NCBI GenBank assembly: GCA_010093485.1 | Contig: MU001493.1 | Coordinates: forward strand, 2,840,937 to 2,904,936 | Source of the DNA: Karstenula rhodostoma CBS 690.94 | Taxonomy: Eukaryota; Ascomycota; Dothideomycetes; Pleosporales; Didymosphaeriaceae | Length of the DNA: 64,000 bases | Direction of reading: 5' to 3' | Shown here: one piece after another, positions 25,674-37,000 of the stretch | Layout of the letters: each line of letters opens with the position of its first letter | Position numbering within the stretch: position 1 is the first letter of the stretch | The notes under the pieces: generated by a model | Told to the model about the DNA's origin: nothing | What the model saw: only the letters and a program-made list of their open reading frames with translations | Database searches by the model: none | Made by a program: the position numbers and the translations under genes

Positions 25674-27182
25674 TCAACCATATTCGTCGGCACGCCTAGC
25701 TCCTGTCAGATCTCTCTCGCACCTCACAAATCTTACGATTGACTTACTCGAACCTCGAGGATCGGCATACCGCCGAACTTGCTCTTCAACCTCTTTCTCT
25801 CTGCCTAGCTTAACATTTGACAGAATCTGTACGCGGGCTACACGATCTGCGCGCACGCGTTGGAAGACTTCTAATCGTTCGGGTACGGATCTGGCGTCTT
25901 CGATGTTCTGGAAGAGATAGCCTAAAGCTCCACCATCTTCCATGGCCGACACGGCACCTTGAGCATTGAACGGCAGCATCTACGCTGTTATTAGATGATC
26001 GGCAGATGAAAAATGTGTCGCTTACTGGATGGGCAGAGTCGCCAATGAGCACTATACGATCCTTGTACCAGTGTGACAGCGGTGCATGCACGAATAACGG
26101 CCAGCATTTTGCGGCGGTTGATCGACTTTGTTTGTTAGGGCTGGTCAACATCGCAGCAGATTGAGCTGGACTTACCGAATGATTTCGAGCACCTCTGGCG
26201 CAAAATGCTTGAACTCGTCAAGCATCGCTGCTTTCACCTCTGTTCGAGTCGTTTAGCAGTAACTTCGAAGATCGAATATAGGTTTGCTTACCCTCCTGGT
26301 CGTCACCGTTAACGTCTCTCGTAGGATGTATGCCCACGAAGTTCTGCGTCTGGCCGCTAATCAATCGTCAACCAGGTTGTCCCGGGTCCCACGTCCTTAA
26401 GAGCACTCACTCTCTACACTCGTACCAAATCATATACCTCACTTTCGTGGGATCGTGGGTATCCTGCAGCGATCCAACATCAGACGTCCCTTTCCGACCC
26501 AACGTAGCCGCAAGTTCCGGCGCAGCCTTCAACACCCCCGTGTCAAGCAAAAAGCGAAACGCGCTCAGTCCCGTCGCCGTCGGCGGCCCAGCTTCCTTCG
26601 TCACCACCCTCTGTAACACCGACTTCAGCCCATCAGCCGCGACAATAAGATCCGCCGTGTGCACCGTACCATCCTTCAGCACAATCGTCCCATTCGTTTC
26701 CGCAGTCGCTACTTCAGAGCCCAAACGTAGCTTCACTGGCTGACCCTCCCCTCCCTCTTCTATCGCCAGACGCAACAACTCTTTATGAAGGTCGACTCGG
26801 TGGACCGCCCACAGGTTCGCACCGAACGTCTCTTCCGCTCTGCTCACGTCCACCGCAGCTGTATTGTCCAGCGTTTGTCCGTCCATCACGTTGATTCTAT
26901 TGAGGATGACGGCGCGCGCATTCGCGAAGGAGAAGCCTAGTTTGTTCAGGACTCGCGTCCCATTCGGACAGACCATTAACGCTGCGCCGATTTCCGCAGC
27001 GAAGGCGGATTTCTCGAATATCTATAGGCGTCAGTACAACGGGACGCTGGAACCAAGAGCCAGTATAGATATTCAGAGATGGGAGATCTCCTTACTTCGA
27101 CTTCATGGCCGGCTTGACGGAGGGCCACCGCCGCCGTCAGCCCCCCGATGCCCGCTCCCACAACAGTAACTCTCAGCGGCAT
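25674..27182 (-). CDS. FAD-dependent monooxygenase (salicylate hydroxylase-like)
   Basis: Predicted 410-residue flavoenzyme from six minus-strand exons: 27096-27182, 26411-27021, 26292-26356, 26176-26239, 26026-26125 and 25674-25979. Group A flavin monooxygenases use NAD(P)H and oxygen to hydroxylate aromatic rings. The Rossmann motif VVGAGIGGLTAAVAL lies at residues 7-21, and the exon 1-2 joint restores HEVEIFEKSAFAAEIGA. The DG motif (VAADGLKSVL) lies in the middle, and the joint of the last two exons restores IGDSAHPMLPFNAQGA, the second FAD-binding motif, followed by MEDGGALG. The order and spacing match salicylate hydroxylase-like and kynurenine monooxygenase-like fungal proteins; the substrate cannot be told. 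All phases agree. The protein ends at DEYG, a little short of some relatives, so a further small exon is possible. Confidence 0.87.
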
Positions 27183-27896
27183 ATGCTCAAAAAGTCGGAT
27201 CGATCGAACATGCGCCGGTCGCGAGGATTCGTGGTTCAGATAAACTTGCGGATGATTTACCCTTATACCTTTTTGTTCGCTGCTGCTAACAAGGATTAGA
27301 CTGATCAGACTGTTGGATTAGAAAGCTCAACCCACTGACCGCAGCCCAACGCGTATCATTTCGGCGAGCGCCTCGGTGTTCGCTCTTGTGTTCGCTCTTG
27401 TGCTCGCTTCTCGAGTGCTTTGGCGGGAGTGGCGTCGTATGCGATTTGGCGGTGGCCTGCGTGGTCGGACTCCGAACAGCTCGGCGCACAACTCTCGACC
27501 GCTACCATTTGTGAATGATGACATGCAGGCAAATATACGTCATTAGTCGGTGCTGGTTCACGCGGTTGGGTCAATGCGAATTGGTATTGCTTGTTATCAT
27601 CGGAGGTATTGGACAAGAAAAACATGCATGCACCATGCTCGGAGGTGAAGGCGAATCAAAAGAACTAAGCTGCGAAAGAGGACACACGGAGTGAGCTACC
27701 ACGCAAGGACAACGTGTCTAGAATGTCGTAGTTCAGTTTCATCTGCAGCGAGGCTGTACAACAGCCGTCAACTAAATGGTATACAGCAAAAGCGCGAATC
27801 GAATCGAACCAAAGTCAAACGCCATCCCCATGCAAGACCTCGTTACCCAAAGATGCAAGACATAACCAGAGGATCCCCCAGACGCATTAGACATTA
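27183..27896. other. Intergenic region
   Basis: Promoter of the FAD monooxygenase (reading leftward) and 3' region of the VTT gene. A 12-base unit (CGCTCTTGTGTT-like) is tandemly repeated about three times near 27379-27412. No gene recognised. Confidence 0.5.
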
Positions 27897-28970
27897 TCAA
27901 AACGCCCTCGCAGGCGGCGGCTCCGGTAACCCCCAACTCTGCCTGACAACGTACTCCCCGGGCGGTACTCTCGACATGGACGGCTGCTGCGGCATTGTCC
28001 ACGCCGCCTGCGGCTCGCTAACCTCGAATCTTCTCTGCTCCGCCTCCTTGTCCGCAACGCGCATCTCGTCCTCCAGCTTCCGCTGTCGTCTCTGCGCCTG
28101 CTCTTCCAGCAGGATCTTCTTCACCTTTGCCATCTTCATCCAGATCCAGATCCCCAGAACGACAGTGACGACGAACACGGCACCGAACATGACGTTCTTG
28201 CCCACGTTTGACTCTTTTTTCTGCACGAGCAGCACACCCAGGTAGACGAGGAAGATTTGCTTGGGGAGGGAGAGGAAGGTGGCGACGAAGAAGTGCCAGA
28301 ATTTGACGTTGCAGGTGGCGAAGACGGCGGTGGAGAAGTGCGAGGGGATGGCGGAGAGGCGGATGACGAGGACGATCCAGAAGCCGCCATCCCGCGTGAG
28401 ACGGGCGAGGGCGCCGTAGTTGAGGTTGGTGCGCTCGAGCTTGGCGGCTTTGCGGCGCAGGGCATACAGGAAGGCGAACCATGTGCCGACTGGGTGCTGT
28501 TAGTGAAATTGACTGGCAGGGACGAGGTAAGACAGCAACGTACTCTCGCCGATAAAGGTACCCCCCGCTACGATGGCGAAGCCGATCCAGAGACCCCAGA
28601 CCAGACCGCAAAGTAAAGCGACAACCTCGTGGCCGAAGAGCGGTGGGAAAGAGATTACGAAGAGGATGGCGATGGGGATGAGCCAACCGGCTGGCAGATC
28701 GCGCAGCTTTTCTGAGAAGGGACGCAACTTTTCGACAACCTCATCGTGGTGGATGGTGATGTAGATGGTGAAGATGAGGACTGCTATGCTGATGATGTGC
28801 CATGCTAACTCAGTCAGTACTCGTAGGAGGAGGGCAGTTATGGATGACGCACGTATGTATTTGGGGGTGAGGAAGATGCGCTTCCAGTTGACGGGTCGGT
28901 AGTCAGTCTCTTCAGGGGCGTCGCCCGTGGGCTTGCCCCTGACATTCCCCATCTCGATGTCGTTGGCCAT
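27897..28970 (-). CDS. TVP38: TVP38-like VTT-domain membrane protein
   Basis: Predicted 323-residue multi-pass protein from exons 28853-28970, 28544-28804 and 27897-28489 on the minus strand. Tvp38 proteins are Golgi/endomembrane proteins of the DedA/VTT superfamily; relatives include lipid scramblases. The hallmark segment LPAGWLIPIAILFVISFPPLFGHE..ALLCGLVWGLWIGF is present, and the second joint restores GTFIGEIGTWFAFLYALRRKAAKLERTNLNYG. A later conserved part reads LSAIPSHFSTAVFATC, then more membrane helices. The cytosolic tail is charged and possibly coiled coil (VKKILLEEQAQRRQRKLEDEMR), then Pro-rich. Intron 1 is 48 nt and contains no in-frame stop, so retaining it would insert 16 residues (see findings); I removed it because the spliced form fits the family. 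Start chosen at MANDIEMGN; the frame is open upstream but not family-like. Confidence 0.85.
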
Positions 28971-31138
28971 GCGCAGTTTTTCCAGGACACCCAGCCTGCT
29001 CTTTTCGCAGAAACACGATACAAACACAAAGAAACTTGAGTGGGCAGCACGGTGCGAAATAGTAGGGAGCGACAGCAAAGCAAACGACGCAGCATCGACG
29101 CAGCACCCAGCCGCATAATGAATGAAAGCGGCTGTGAAACCGAGCGTTCAGGGTGTCCGCGGTGGGCCGGCGCGCGACCAATGGCGGCGCGGCATCTCGG
29201 ATCGCACGCCGCAAGTGCCAGAGCTGGAACAGTAGCGCCCGCAGCCAAGCCTCCACGAGCGCCTGTCTTATTTAAAGCCACAGACGTGTGCGCCTACGAC
29301 CCTCCGCGATGCTCCTTGCACAGCCCCGTTGTTGCGCGTCGTTTGCTGTGTCGAGCGCTTGCGGTGACCAAGACGAGAATCAACATTGCGATCGTCGCTG
29401 TGCTCTTCTTCTCTGTGTGAACGCCCAACATGCAGTGGCAACGAGGGAAGTGAGGACGGGGGCGGGGGCTGTTCGTGCAAGGAGAAAGTCCGCGGAATGA
29501 GTAAGGGTGATCGACGATACCCCGGAAAACCGTTGGCAGCACTCCGACCGCCGCTCATCACCGCGAGCGCTGACTGTTGTGCAAGCTGGTACGGTAGTCC
29601 GGCGATGGCTGGTAATACGGATCAGCACCAGCGGACAAATTCACGCCACTGCTGGTAGGAGGTACCTTGGATTCTTCCAAGCAACCGTCCTCTTGCGTCG
29701 TCATCGATATTCGTTCAGCACGCCTGTGTGAGCACCTCGGAGCTATTGGCCCCGAGTGTGTCACCGCACGGGCTCCGACCCGTTGGGAATATCAAATCCA
29801 TCGACCCCACAAACACGACAAGAGTCAAACCATGTGAAACATCTCTCACGTCGAAAAGGTAGTAGGCTGAGTGGATTCGACATGCGCTGTCGGGCCAGAG
29901 CCGAGCACGGCACAGGCGATCACCGGGGCGGGGCTCCCACGGATAAGGCTGTGCGCCGTTGCAGCCTTATATGTGGGGCTTGGAAGTGGTGATGGGTCTG
30001 AGATGTTTGTTCGCCGAATCACAGTCGTGGCTGGATAGACATCTGGAATGTAATCGGCAAGGTAGGCTAGTTCTTGCACCGTGAGTGCGATTCGATGCTC
30101 GATTCGGGCACATAGTAAATCCTCGTCGAGATAGATATCACCCTGCATCCTCTTAACGTCTCCATTCAACATGCCCTTCTGGTCGTTCTATGAGGGTGTC
30201 GTAAGCGGTAGGGAGGCCATGATACCGGATAGCGTCGATGTTATCGTTATGAGTGGAACGTGCAAGCTCAGAAGAGCACCTGCACGTTTGTGGTAATTTC
30301 GAAGACGTGTTGGTGTGCCTGAGTTCTAGCGTTCGCTAGACCCAAAGATATGGCAAAGGGGTTTTCGGGTTGTCATTTGGAGAGTGGGTTGCACTTCGTC
30401 GAAGAGTGAGACTTCGGGGATATAAGCATTTGTCGGGCAGCTGGGCTTCTTTGTCGCTTCCATTGGTGGTATCGATGAGCGGCGTGGAGGTGACGTAGCA
30501 CTCAGCGCTGGGACTAAGTGTGATAATCTGGAGATAATATAAGGACAAATTCTGAAGGTTGCTCTTGTGTTTTGACACCCCAACGAGTTCCTGTACTGCG
30601 TGTTGCCGCGGCTTGAAAACGCGGGCAAAGAGTCAACAATCGATTTTGAACGTTGCTCGAGTACTTCGTTTTATGATGTTGTTTGTTGTTTGATTGAATC
30701 GCTTTCGTACGGATTTGCATGCCGCTAAGAGGGCGGTCTCTTACTCCGGGACTCAGCCTTTCAGTCTGCAAGGCGAGCTCAGTGCATGATGCGCCCCATG
30801 GTGCCTAATGTCCAATGAACGTCAAAAAGCCCAAGTTCGTTTCTTACAAATGAGTTAGGAAGGACTCAACACCATACACCAAGCGCTCTGTCGGAAGCTA
30901 TGGAGGAATGCTCATGCTCTTTTTTTTTCGAGTGAGATTATCTGATGGCTTGTCTGCGTTGGGGTTGTAGGCGTGTGATCCATTCTCAAGTCCTGCCACG
31001 TTGGTAGTGATGTCATATGGGATCATTGACAAATTCGGACTAGCTTGTCAATAGCCAAGATTCAACCATCTTTCAACGGCACCCTCCCCAACTATAACGA
31101 GCAACGTCTGGACCAGTTTTCCGCACATAGAACTTTAC
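28971..31138. other. Intergenic region, about 2.2 kb
   Basis: No gene I can support. A 108-codon frame at 29846-30172 (minus) and overlapping frames at 30326-30771 (minus) show no domain. Part of the second stretch is one copy of a dispersed repeat (30531-30620). The right end is the promoter of the hydrolase at 31139. Confidence 0.5.
30531..30620 (-). repeat. Dispersed repeat, copy A (inverted relative to copy B)
   Basis: Read on the minus strand, this segment contains AAGCCGCGGCAACACGCAG and CAAAACACAAGAGCA, and ends in a TTGTCC..TATATTATC-like block. The same blocks in the same order occur on the plus strand at 41344-41430. The two copies are about 11 kb apart in opposite orientation. Differences include several G-to-A type changes, as RIP would leave. 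Confidence 0.65.
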
Positions 31139-32674
31139 ATGGCGTCTTCATTGCTGAGCATCGTTGTAACCAGGAACCAAAACGAAAAGCCCCCAGAACA
31201 TCACGTGGTCACCAGACCTTCCGTTTTCTCGCCCTGGGCCTCAACGTCAACTGGAGAGAAGATCGTCGGCAAGCGTAGTAGGAGTCGTGAGAAATCGCAG
31301 CCTGAGAATGATAGCATCGCGAGCTTTAAGAACCCATGGCCTAGTTTCCATAAGCCTACACGTCGGGAGCTCTGGGATTCGCTGGCTTTCGGCGCCGACG
31401 AGGATCCGTGCATAGAGCTTGCTGCCTCTCATGCCCCGGAAGCACTCACGGATGGTCCGAGAAAAGAGAATCGAGACAAGCAAGCCGCTCAATTACTTCA
31501 AATCGAGAAGCCAGACTTTTCATTCGATGGTGATAAATACCGCTCCAAATCAACATGGCTAGGACATGCGTCTATGCTGCTTCAACTGCCATCCCTGGAA
31601 ACTGGGGGGTCGCCATTACGGGTCTTGTTTGACCCGGTGTTTTCCATGAGATGCTCTCCCTCTCAAATCGTTGGCCCGATCCGATCATACCTACCCCCGT
31701 GCAAGCTGGAAGATCTACCTCCAATTGACGTAGTCCTCATCAGCCACAACCACTACGATCATCTGGACTGCGAAACAATCAAAGATCTTTGGAAGCTCCA
31801 CAGTTCGAACATACGTTTCATCGTACCATTAAAGAACAAGAAGTGGTTCACAGAATGCGGCGTGCCAGTAGATCGAATCGAAGAGCTTGACTGGTGGGAG
31901 TCTGCGTCAATCACAGCAGCAGAACCAAGCGATGCTCAACTCCATATCACCTGTACCCCTGCTCAGCACGGTAGCGGTAGAGAAAGCGGAGATGCAAACG
32001 CGACATTGTGGTCATCTTGGTACCTGGAACACAGAGCAGGACATGGCAAATCATACAGGGTGTTCTTCGCAGGAGATACCGGGTATCAATTCCACAGCGA
32101 CCCATCCTGGCCTCCTCGGCCACCATCCACCGCAACAAAGACAGACCCGGAGCAATCCGTGGCGCCAAATCATCCAAAATCCAGACGTACGCGCAGCAAA
32201 GATGCAAACCAACTGCCACCTAAATACCCTCCATGCCCTGCTTTTGCGGAAATCGCAACGCGTCTCGGGCCACCTCATCTTCTCTATCTGCCTCTGGCAC
32301 TCGGGGCTACATGGGCGTACCTCAAGAGCTTCTTCTCCAACTATCTTCCCGACTCTTTGGATCCGTTTCCGCGGCATAGTCCTGGTATCGCAGGTGCAAT
32401 CCACATGCCTCCCTGGGATGCAGTTCGAGTGCTCCGAGAGATGACGGATAATGCGGCTGCGGACCTCAAGTCAGATCGGCCAGTTGCTATTGGCATGCAT
32501 TGGGGCACGTTTGTCACGGACCAGACTGAAGTACTGAAGACGCTCGGCCAACTGGAATGGGCTTGCGACCAGCAAGATGTGGATTTTCTTCGCTCGCGAG
32601 AGGAGTTGCAGGAGAAGGATGAGCAGCATGCGTGTTTCCTGGCTCTGAACCATGGACAAAGCGTGACGATTTAA
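31139..32674 (+). CDS. NAPE-PLD-like metallo-beta-lactamase-fold hydrolase
   Basis: A 511-residue intronless gene. N-acyl-phosphatidylethanolamine phospholipase D releases N-acylethanolamines from membrane lipids using a dinuclear zinc site. The metal motif HxHxDH is present as SHNHYDHLD near residue 202, in the usual context ISHNHYDHLD; FAGDTGYQF lies near 311 and GMHWGTF near 453, all expected positions for this family. The preceding block TWLGHASMLLQL..LFDPVFSMRCSP..GP is also family-like. The first 80 or so residues are Ser/Lys-rich and variable and may be a targeting or unstructured tail. An insertion rich in Pro, Lys and Arg follows GDTGY (about residues 325-360), not typical of the core fold. 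Which amide or phospholipid it cleaves is unknown. Confidence 0.87.
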   Translation: MASSLLSIVVTRNQNEKPPEHHVVTRPSVFSPWASTSTGEKIVGKRSRSREKSQPENDSIASFKNPWPSFHKPTRRELWDSLAFGADEDPCIELAASHAPEALTDGPRKENRDKQAAQLLQIEKPDFSFDGDKYRSKSTWLGHASMLLQLPSLETGGSPLRVLFDPVFSMRCSPSQIVGPIRSYLPPCKLEDLPPIDVVLISHNHYDHLDCETIKDLWKLHSSNIRFIVPLKNKKWFTECGVPVDRIEELDWWESASITAAEPSDAQLHITCTPAQHGSGRESGDANATLWSSWYLEHRAGHGKSYRVFFAGDTGYQFHSDPSWPPRPPSTATKTDPEQSVAPNHPKSRRTRSKDANQLPPKYPPCPAFAEIATRLGPPHLLYLPLALGATWAYLKSFFSNYLPDSLDPFPRHSPGIAGAIHMPPWDAVRVLREMTDNAAADLKSDRPVAIGMHWGTFVTDQTEVLKTLGQLEWACDQQDVDFLRSREELQEKDEQHACFLALNHGQSVTI

Positions 32675-34056
32675 CGTCCTGTATTGGCGAGACGGTCGTC
32701 TCGAAAACAATTTCTCAAGGGGATTCACGTTTAAGTGGGACGTGAAGAAGTCACTGCAGATACCTTGAGTGTGCTCTTTTAATACACGAGATTAGATATA
32801 TACCACACAGACTTGGTCCAATACTTTTGGTATATACTTACAGTTATGCCATTGCATATTCGGTCCTGCTTTCACATCCTTAGAACTTCAGCTGGCCAAG
32901 GTCATCATAGATCGTACGACAGTACAAGGCTCTCCGCCACGCAACGGGGAAACCCCCATTTCCACTGACTGACAGTCCGACAATTTACCCTAAAGATACC
33001 ACCTACAACCCAGCCCTGCTGCAACCAAGACAACACCACCGTTCCCTTCGTACCTTGCAGGCCCCTCACCTCTGTCACACCACCCGCAGCATTCCAAGCA
33101 ACAGAAACCCCACCCACTGGTACAGGAACCTACACCGCCCTCCGCGAGAAAACTGATACATTCCTCGAGTGCATTTGTGCAGGCCTTGGACACAACCCCG
33201 ACCTGCGACGGAGTTCCAATCGCTGCCGGGGATAGCACTGCTGACGTTCAATGGTCCGTTTTTAGGTAGGACCTGTGAGTGCGCGTAGGCAAGCATGCGG
33301 GGTGGCCGTACCTTCGGTATGCCCGCGTTTCCCGTGCGCTTGGGGGAATTTGCGGTTACGGTGAAAAAGTTGGAAAGTAGCTGATCAGACGAGTAAGGAG
33401 GAAGATGTATTGTTCTTGATGTGACTAAGACTTTTCCTTTTAGTAAGTATTATGATAGTATCTTGATGATTCTGCTAATTGTTATCGATGCGCTACTAGG
33501 TCGCAGGAGTACCATGTCCTGGATGCGACACAGGATTTACCAAGTCATCGGTTCAGTTCCAACACGTATGCAGTAAAGCGTGCGATCAGGGATTCGAAGG
33601 CAAAATATCCAAGTTGATCCAATGGTTGAAGAACCGGCATAAAATTGACGAAGATAGCCTGCAGCAGCAATTACGACGTAACATTGCTTGCTTTAACATG
33701 TGATATCTAATCACAAGACTTGTTACGACGGCGAGGGGCTGACACGGGCCGATATGTGCGTCTGCGTGTTCATCTTAGCATTTGACTGGTGGTATCGACT
33801 AGGTTTGTAATTGCAGCCCCCGAGAACCCCCACGGGATAAGCCTTCGGGTTTGTCCCGACGTATAGGATGCAACGGTCCTTGCATACGCGTGCTACCGTC
33901 CTTGCGCAAATCCCGCATCTGGTTATCGCGTAACTGAGACACATACACCTCGCAGCTTCTTGGGGTCACAGATAGCTGCGGGCTGCGGGGTATATTCAGC
34001 AGTAAAAGCAGGCATCAACTCCGACTTTTCTTAGCACCCGCGAATATCGAGCCAAA
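32675..34056. other. Intergenic region with unexplained open frames
   Basis: No named gene. Two stretches deserve notice: 32960-33235, where both strands stay open and give plausible but unrecognised peptides, and 33500-33703, a plus-strand exon-like segment preceded by a full intron consensus (listed separately). The last 100 bases form the leader of the four-domain fusion gene. Confidence 0.5.
33500..33703 (+). CDS. Possible orphan last exon with a C-x2-C / H-x2-C motif
   Basis: Immediately after an acceptor-like CGCTACTAG, the plus strand is open for 67 codons and ends in TGA. It reads CPGCDTGFTKSSVQFQHVC.., a C-x2-C then H-x2-C spacing like a small zinc finger, followed by a charged helical stretch. 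Upstream, at about 33443, is a perfect donor (GTAAGT), and TGCTAATT could be the branch point of a 56-nt intron. I cannot find a first exon with an ATG, so this may be a relic or an exon of an unresolved gene. Confidence 0.25.
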   Translation, partial: VAGVPCPGCDTGFTKSSVQFQHVCSKACDQGFEGKISKLIQWLKNRHKIDEDSLQQQLRRNIACFNM

Positions 34057-37000
34057 ATGGCCACTCTTGATCGCCTCAAACAAGCGTTGAGAACACAAAT
34101 CAAAGAAACCATGTTGCAGGAGCAAAAACCACTGTCGGACGAACGGTACAGTGCTGGGTTTGAGGTTTTGGTTGAAGGATCGAAGATGTCGTATCAAGAA
34201 TTTATCATTCCTCAACTCAATCAGCTCTTGAAGTTCCTTGTTGGTTCTCGAAGCTCCGCCTCCGTACTGGAAGTTGGACCTGGTCCGAGAAGCGTACTCG
34301 GACACCTTCCCGATCGTCTCCGACGGAAAATCGGGAAATACGTTGCTTTCGAGCCAAACGGCTTATTTGCGAAAAGATTGACAGAGTCGCTTTCCTCTAC
34401 CCATCCAAAAGAAGCTGTGCTACCCAGTCTGGAGCATCCAGTCGTCATCCATCAACGTCCATTTGCCATACCAGAAAGCATGGAGCTTGACAACAACATC
34501 GATACTGGAAACGCTGAAGACAAATACGACATTGTTTTACTCTGCCAAAGCATGTATGGCATGAAAGACAAAGGGAAGATAATCGAACATGCACTGAGCA
34601 TGGTCAGAGATGTACCGGAGAAAGGGATGGTAGTTGTCTTCCATCGCAACGGGTCACTGGACTTCCACGGTCTGGTGTGTTCTAGAACAGTTTCCTTCAA
34701 CACTAGCGTCGTCCGTGTGGTGGAAGATGAGGAAGTATTGAACAACTTTGCGCGCTTCATAGCAGGCTTTGATACAGAGGACACAGAAATTGGGAATGCC
34801 ATCCGGGCGGATTGGCGCCAGGTCTGCCGAACCTTGGGTCGCCGCGAGGAAGCTTCCCCAGCCCATCTTCAGTTCAGCGCGCCTGTGTTCATGTTCGTCT
34901 TCACCCAAGATGCGACCTCGCTGCCGGAGCTGACGGCACAGGTGCCGTTGGCCGATAGCAGTAGTACAATCAAGAACTGGATCGCTCGCTCTCATCGACC
35001 TGCTTCAGTCTTCAAACCGACCGATGTCCAACAAGTCCAACAATGCGTTAGGTGGGCTCTGAAGCATGGCTTCAGCCTAACGGTAATCGGCGGAGGTCAC
35101 AGCGGTCATTGTCTTTGGACCACTGTTGTCTCCATCGACATGGGTGCTTTTGATCAGATACACATTATTACGAAGGGTGATGACGGAGGTGCTGGATCTG
35201 ATGCTAGCTCCTTCGTCGTCGTCGAAGCTGGGTGCAAGACAGGGGACATCGTCCGCAAGACCATGGCCGCTGGCCTCACAGTACCTTTGGGAGCTCGCCC
35301 TAGCGTCGGCGCCGGGCTGTGGCTTCAAGGTGGAATCGGACACTTAGCAAGGCAGTACGGTCTCGCATGTGACGCTATCGTCGGTGCTGTCATGGTCAGT
35401 GTTAAGTCTGGCCAAGTCTTCTGCGTAGGATACGTCCCAAGTCAACACCAGCCAACCGAGGCTGTTCTTCCAGAGTACGAACACGACCTGTTGTGGGCGA
35501 TGAAAGGAGCTGGCACAAATTTCGGAATCGTGATCAGCGTAACCTTCAAGACTTACCCTGCTCCTACTTATGTGGTCCGAGATTGGATTTCTCCCTTGAG
35601 TGGCATCAATGAAACACGGTCACGAATTAGCGACTTTGATCGGCTCATCGCGAAGAAGCTTCAACGGAACTCGTCGGTAGACGGTTATCTGTACCGTGAT
35701 GCCGGTCAATTGCGTCTTGGCATGACCATGATCGAAAGGTATACGACCGAGCTCGCTTCTGCACCGCCTACACCTACGATGGGAGATTCTATTTGGGGAC
35801 CCGAGGCCAAAGTCCAAGTCGTTAACGGCGTCGACTTGTTCGAGACCGAGCTATATGTCTCGACGTTGCACGGCGGACATGGCGGCGGCAAGACCTCCTC
35901 ATTTAAACGATGCGTCTTCTTGAAAGACATCGGCGAAGCGAGACTCTCGTATCTGTTGGCAGCGGCTATAGAGACCTGTCCAACGCCACTCTGCTACCTC
36001 CATCTGTTGCATGGTGGCGGAGCGGTCGGAGATGTTGCGGCTGATACCACGGCTTTCGGCTGCCGCGCTTTCGATTTTGCTTGCGTGGTAACCGGTGTCT
36101 GGCATCGCGGTTTAGATCATACACAAGCCGCTCAAACTGCCGTTCAGTGGGTTTACGATGTCGCTAACAAGTTGTTGCCCTTGAGTTGCGGAGCTTACGG
36201 TGCCGACCTTGGAGCAGACCCCAGAGATGTCGCGCTGGCCGCCAAAGCTTTCGGACCAAACCTGCCGCGCCTGGCTCGTCTCAAGTGCAAGCTGGACCCG
36301 TGCAAGGTGCTAGCTCATGCCTGCCCGCTCTTTACGGAACCTATGGAGCAGAAGCTTGTCATCCTGGTCACGGGAGAAAGCGGCTCCGGTAAAGACTTCT
36401 GTGCGGAACTTTGGCTCGCGGTAATGAGATGCTTCTATGAGAGCCTCAAGGTCCGCATAGTTAGCATCAGCGATGTTACCAAGCACGAATACGCGATGGT
36501 CACTGGTGCCGACCTAAATTTGCTGCGTAATGACCGTACCTATAAGGAACAGCATCGATCCGGAATGACAGCGTTCTTCCAAAGACAAGTGCAGCAACGC
36601 CCTAGGTTGCCAGAGGAGCATTTCTTGAACATAGTGTATAGCGAAGCAGATGCGGATGTATTGCTAATCACCGGGATGAGAGACAAGGCACCAGTGGCTG
36701 CCTTCTCACACTTGGTACCAGACCGAAGACTACTAGAGGTTTACGTCCAAGTCAGTGAACAGACGCGGCAGATCCGCCGAGGGCGCCAAAGCAGCATCAC
36801 TAGTGATGACCGCGCTGACGGCCAAATAGACGGCAATTTGATAATTCCAGATCATTGCCCCAGCCTAATCTTCAACAACGAGGTTACGGGAAAGGAGGCA
36901 GCAGAGAGCTTTGCCCAAGATCACCTGCTTCCCTTCTTGCACGACGATCTACAGCAGCTGGCCGGAATGGTGCGCTCCAAGCCCGATTTCCCTCGCCAGG

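Noticed and set aside
29846..30172. Minus-strand 108-codon frame in the gap after the VTT gene
   Set aside because: Looks mildly protein-like at its start but has no domain, no promoter signal and no supporting splice sites; could be revisited with RNA data.
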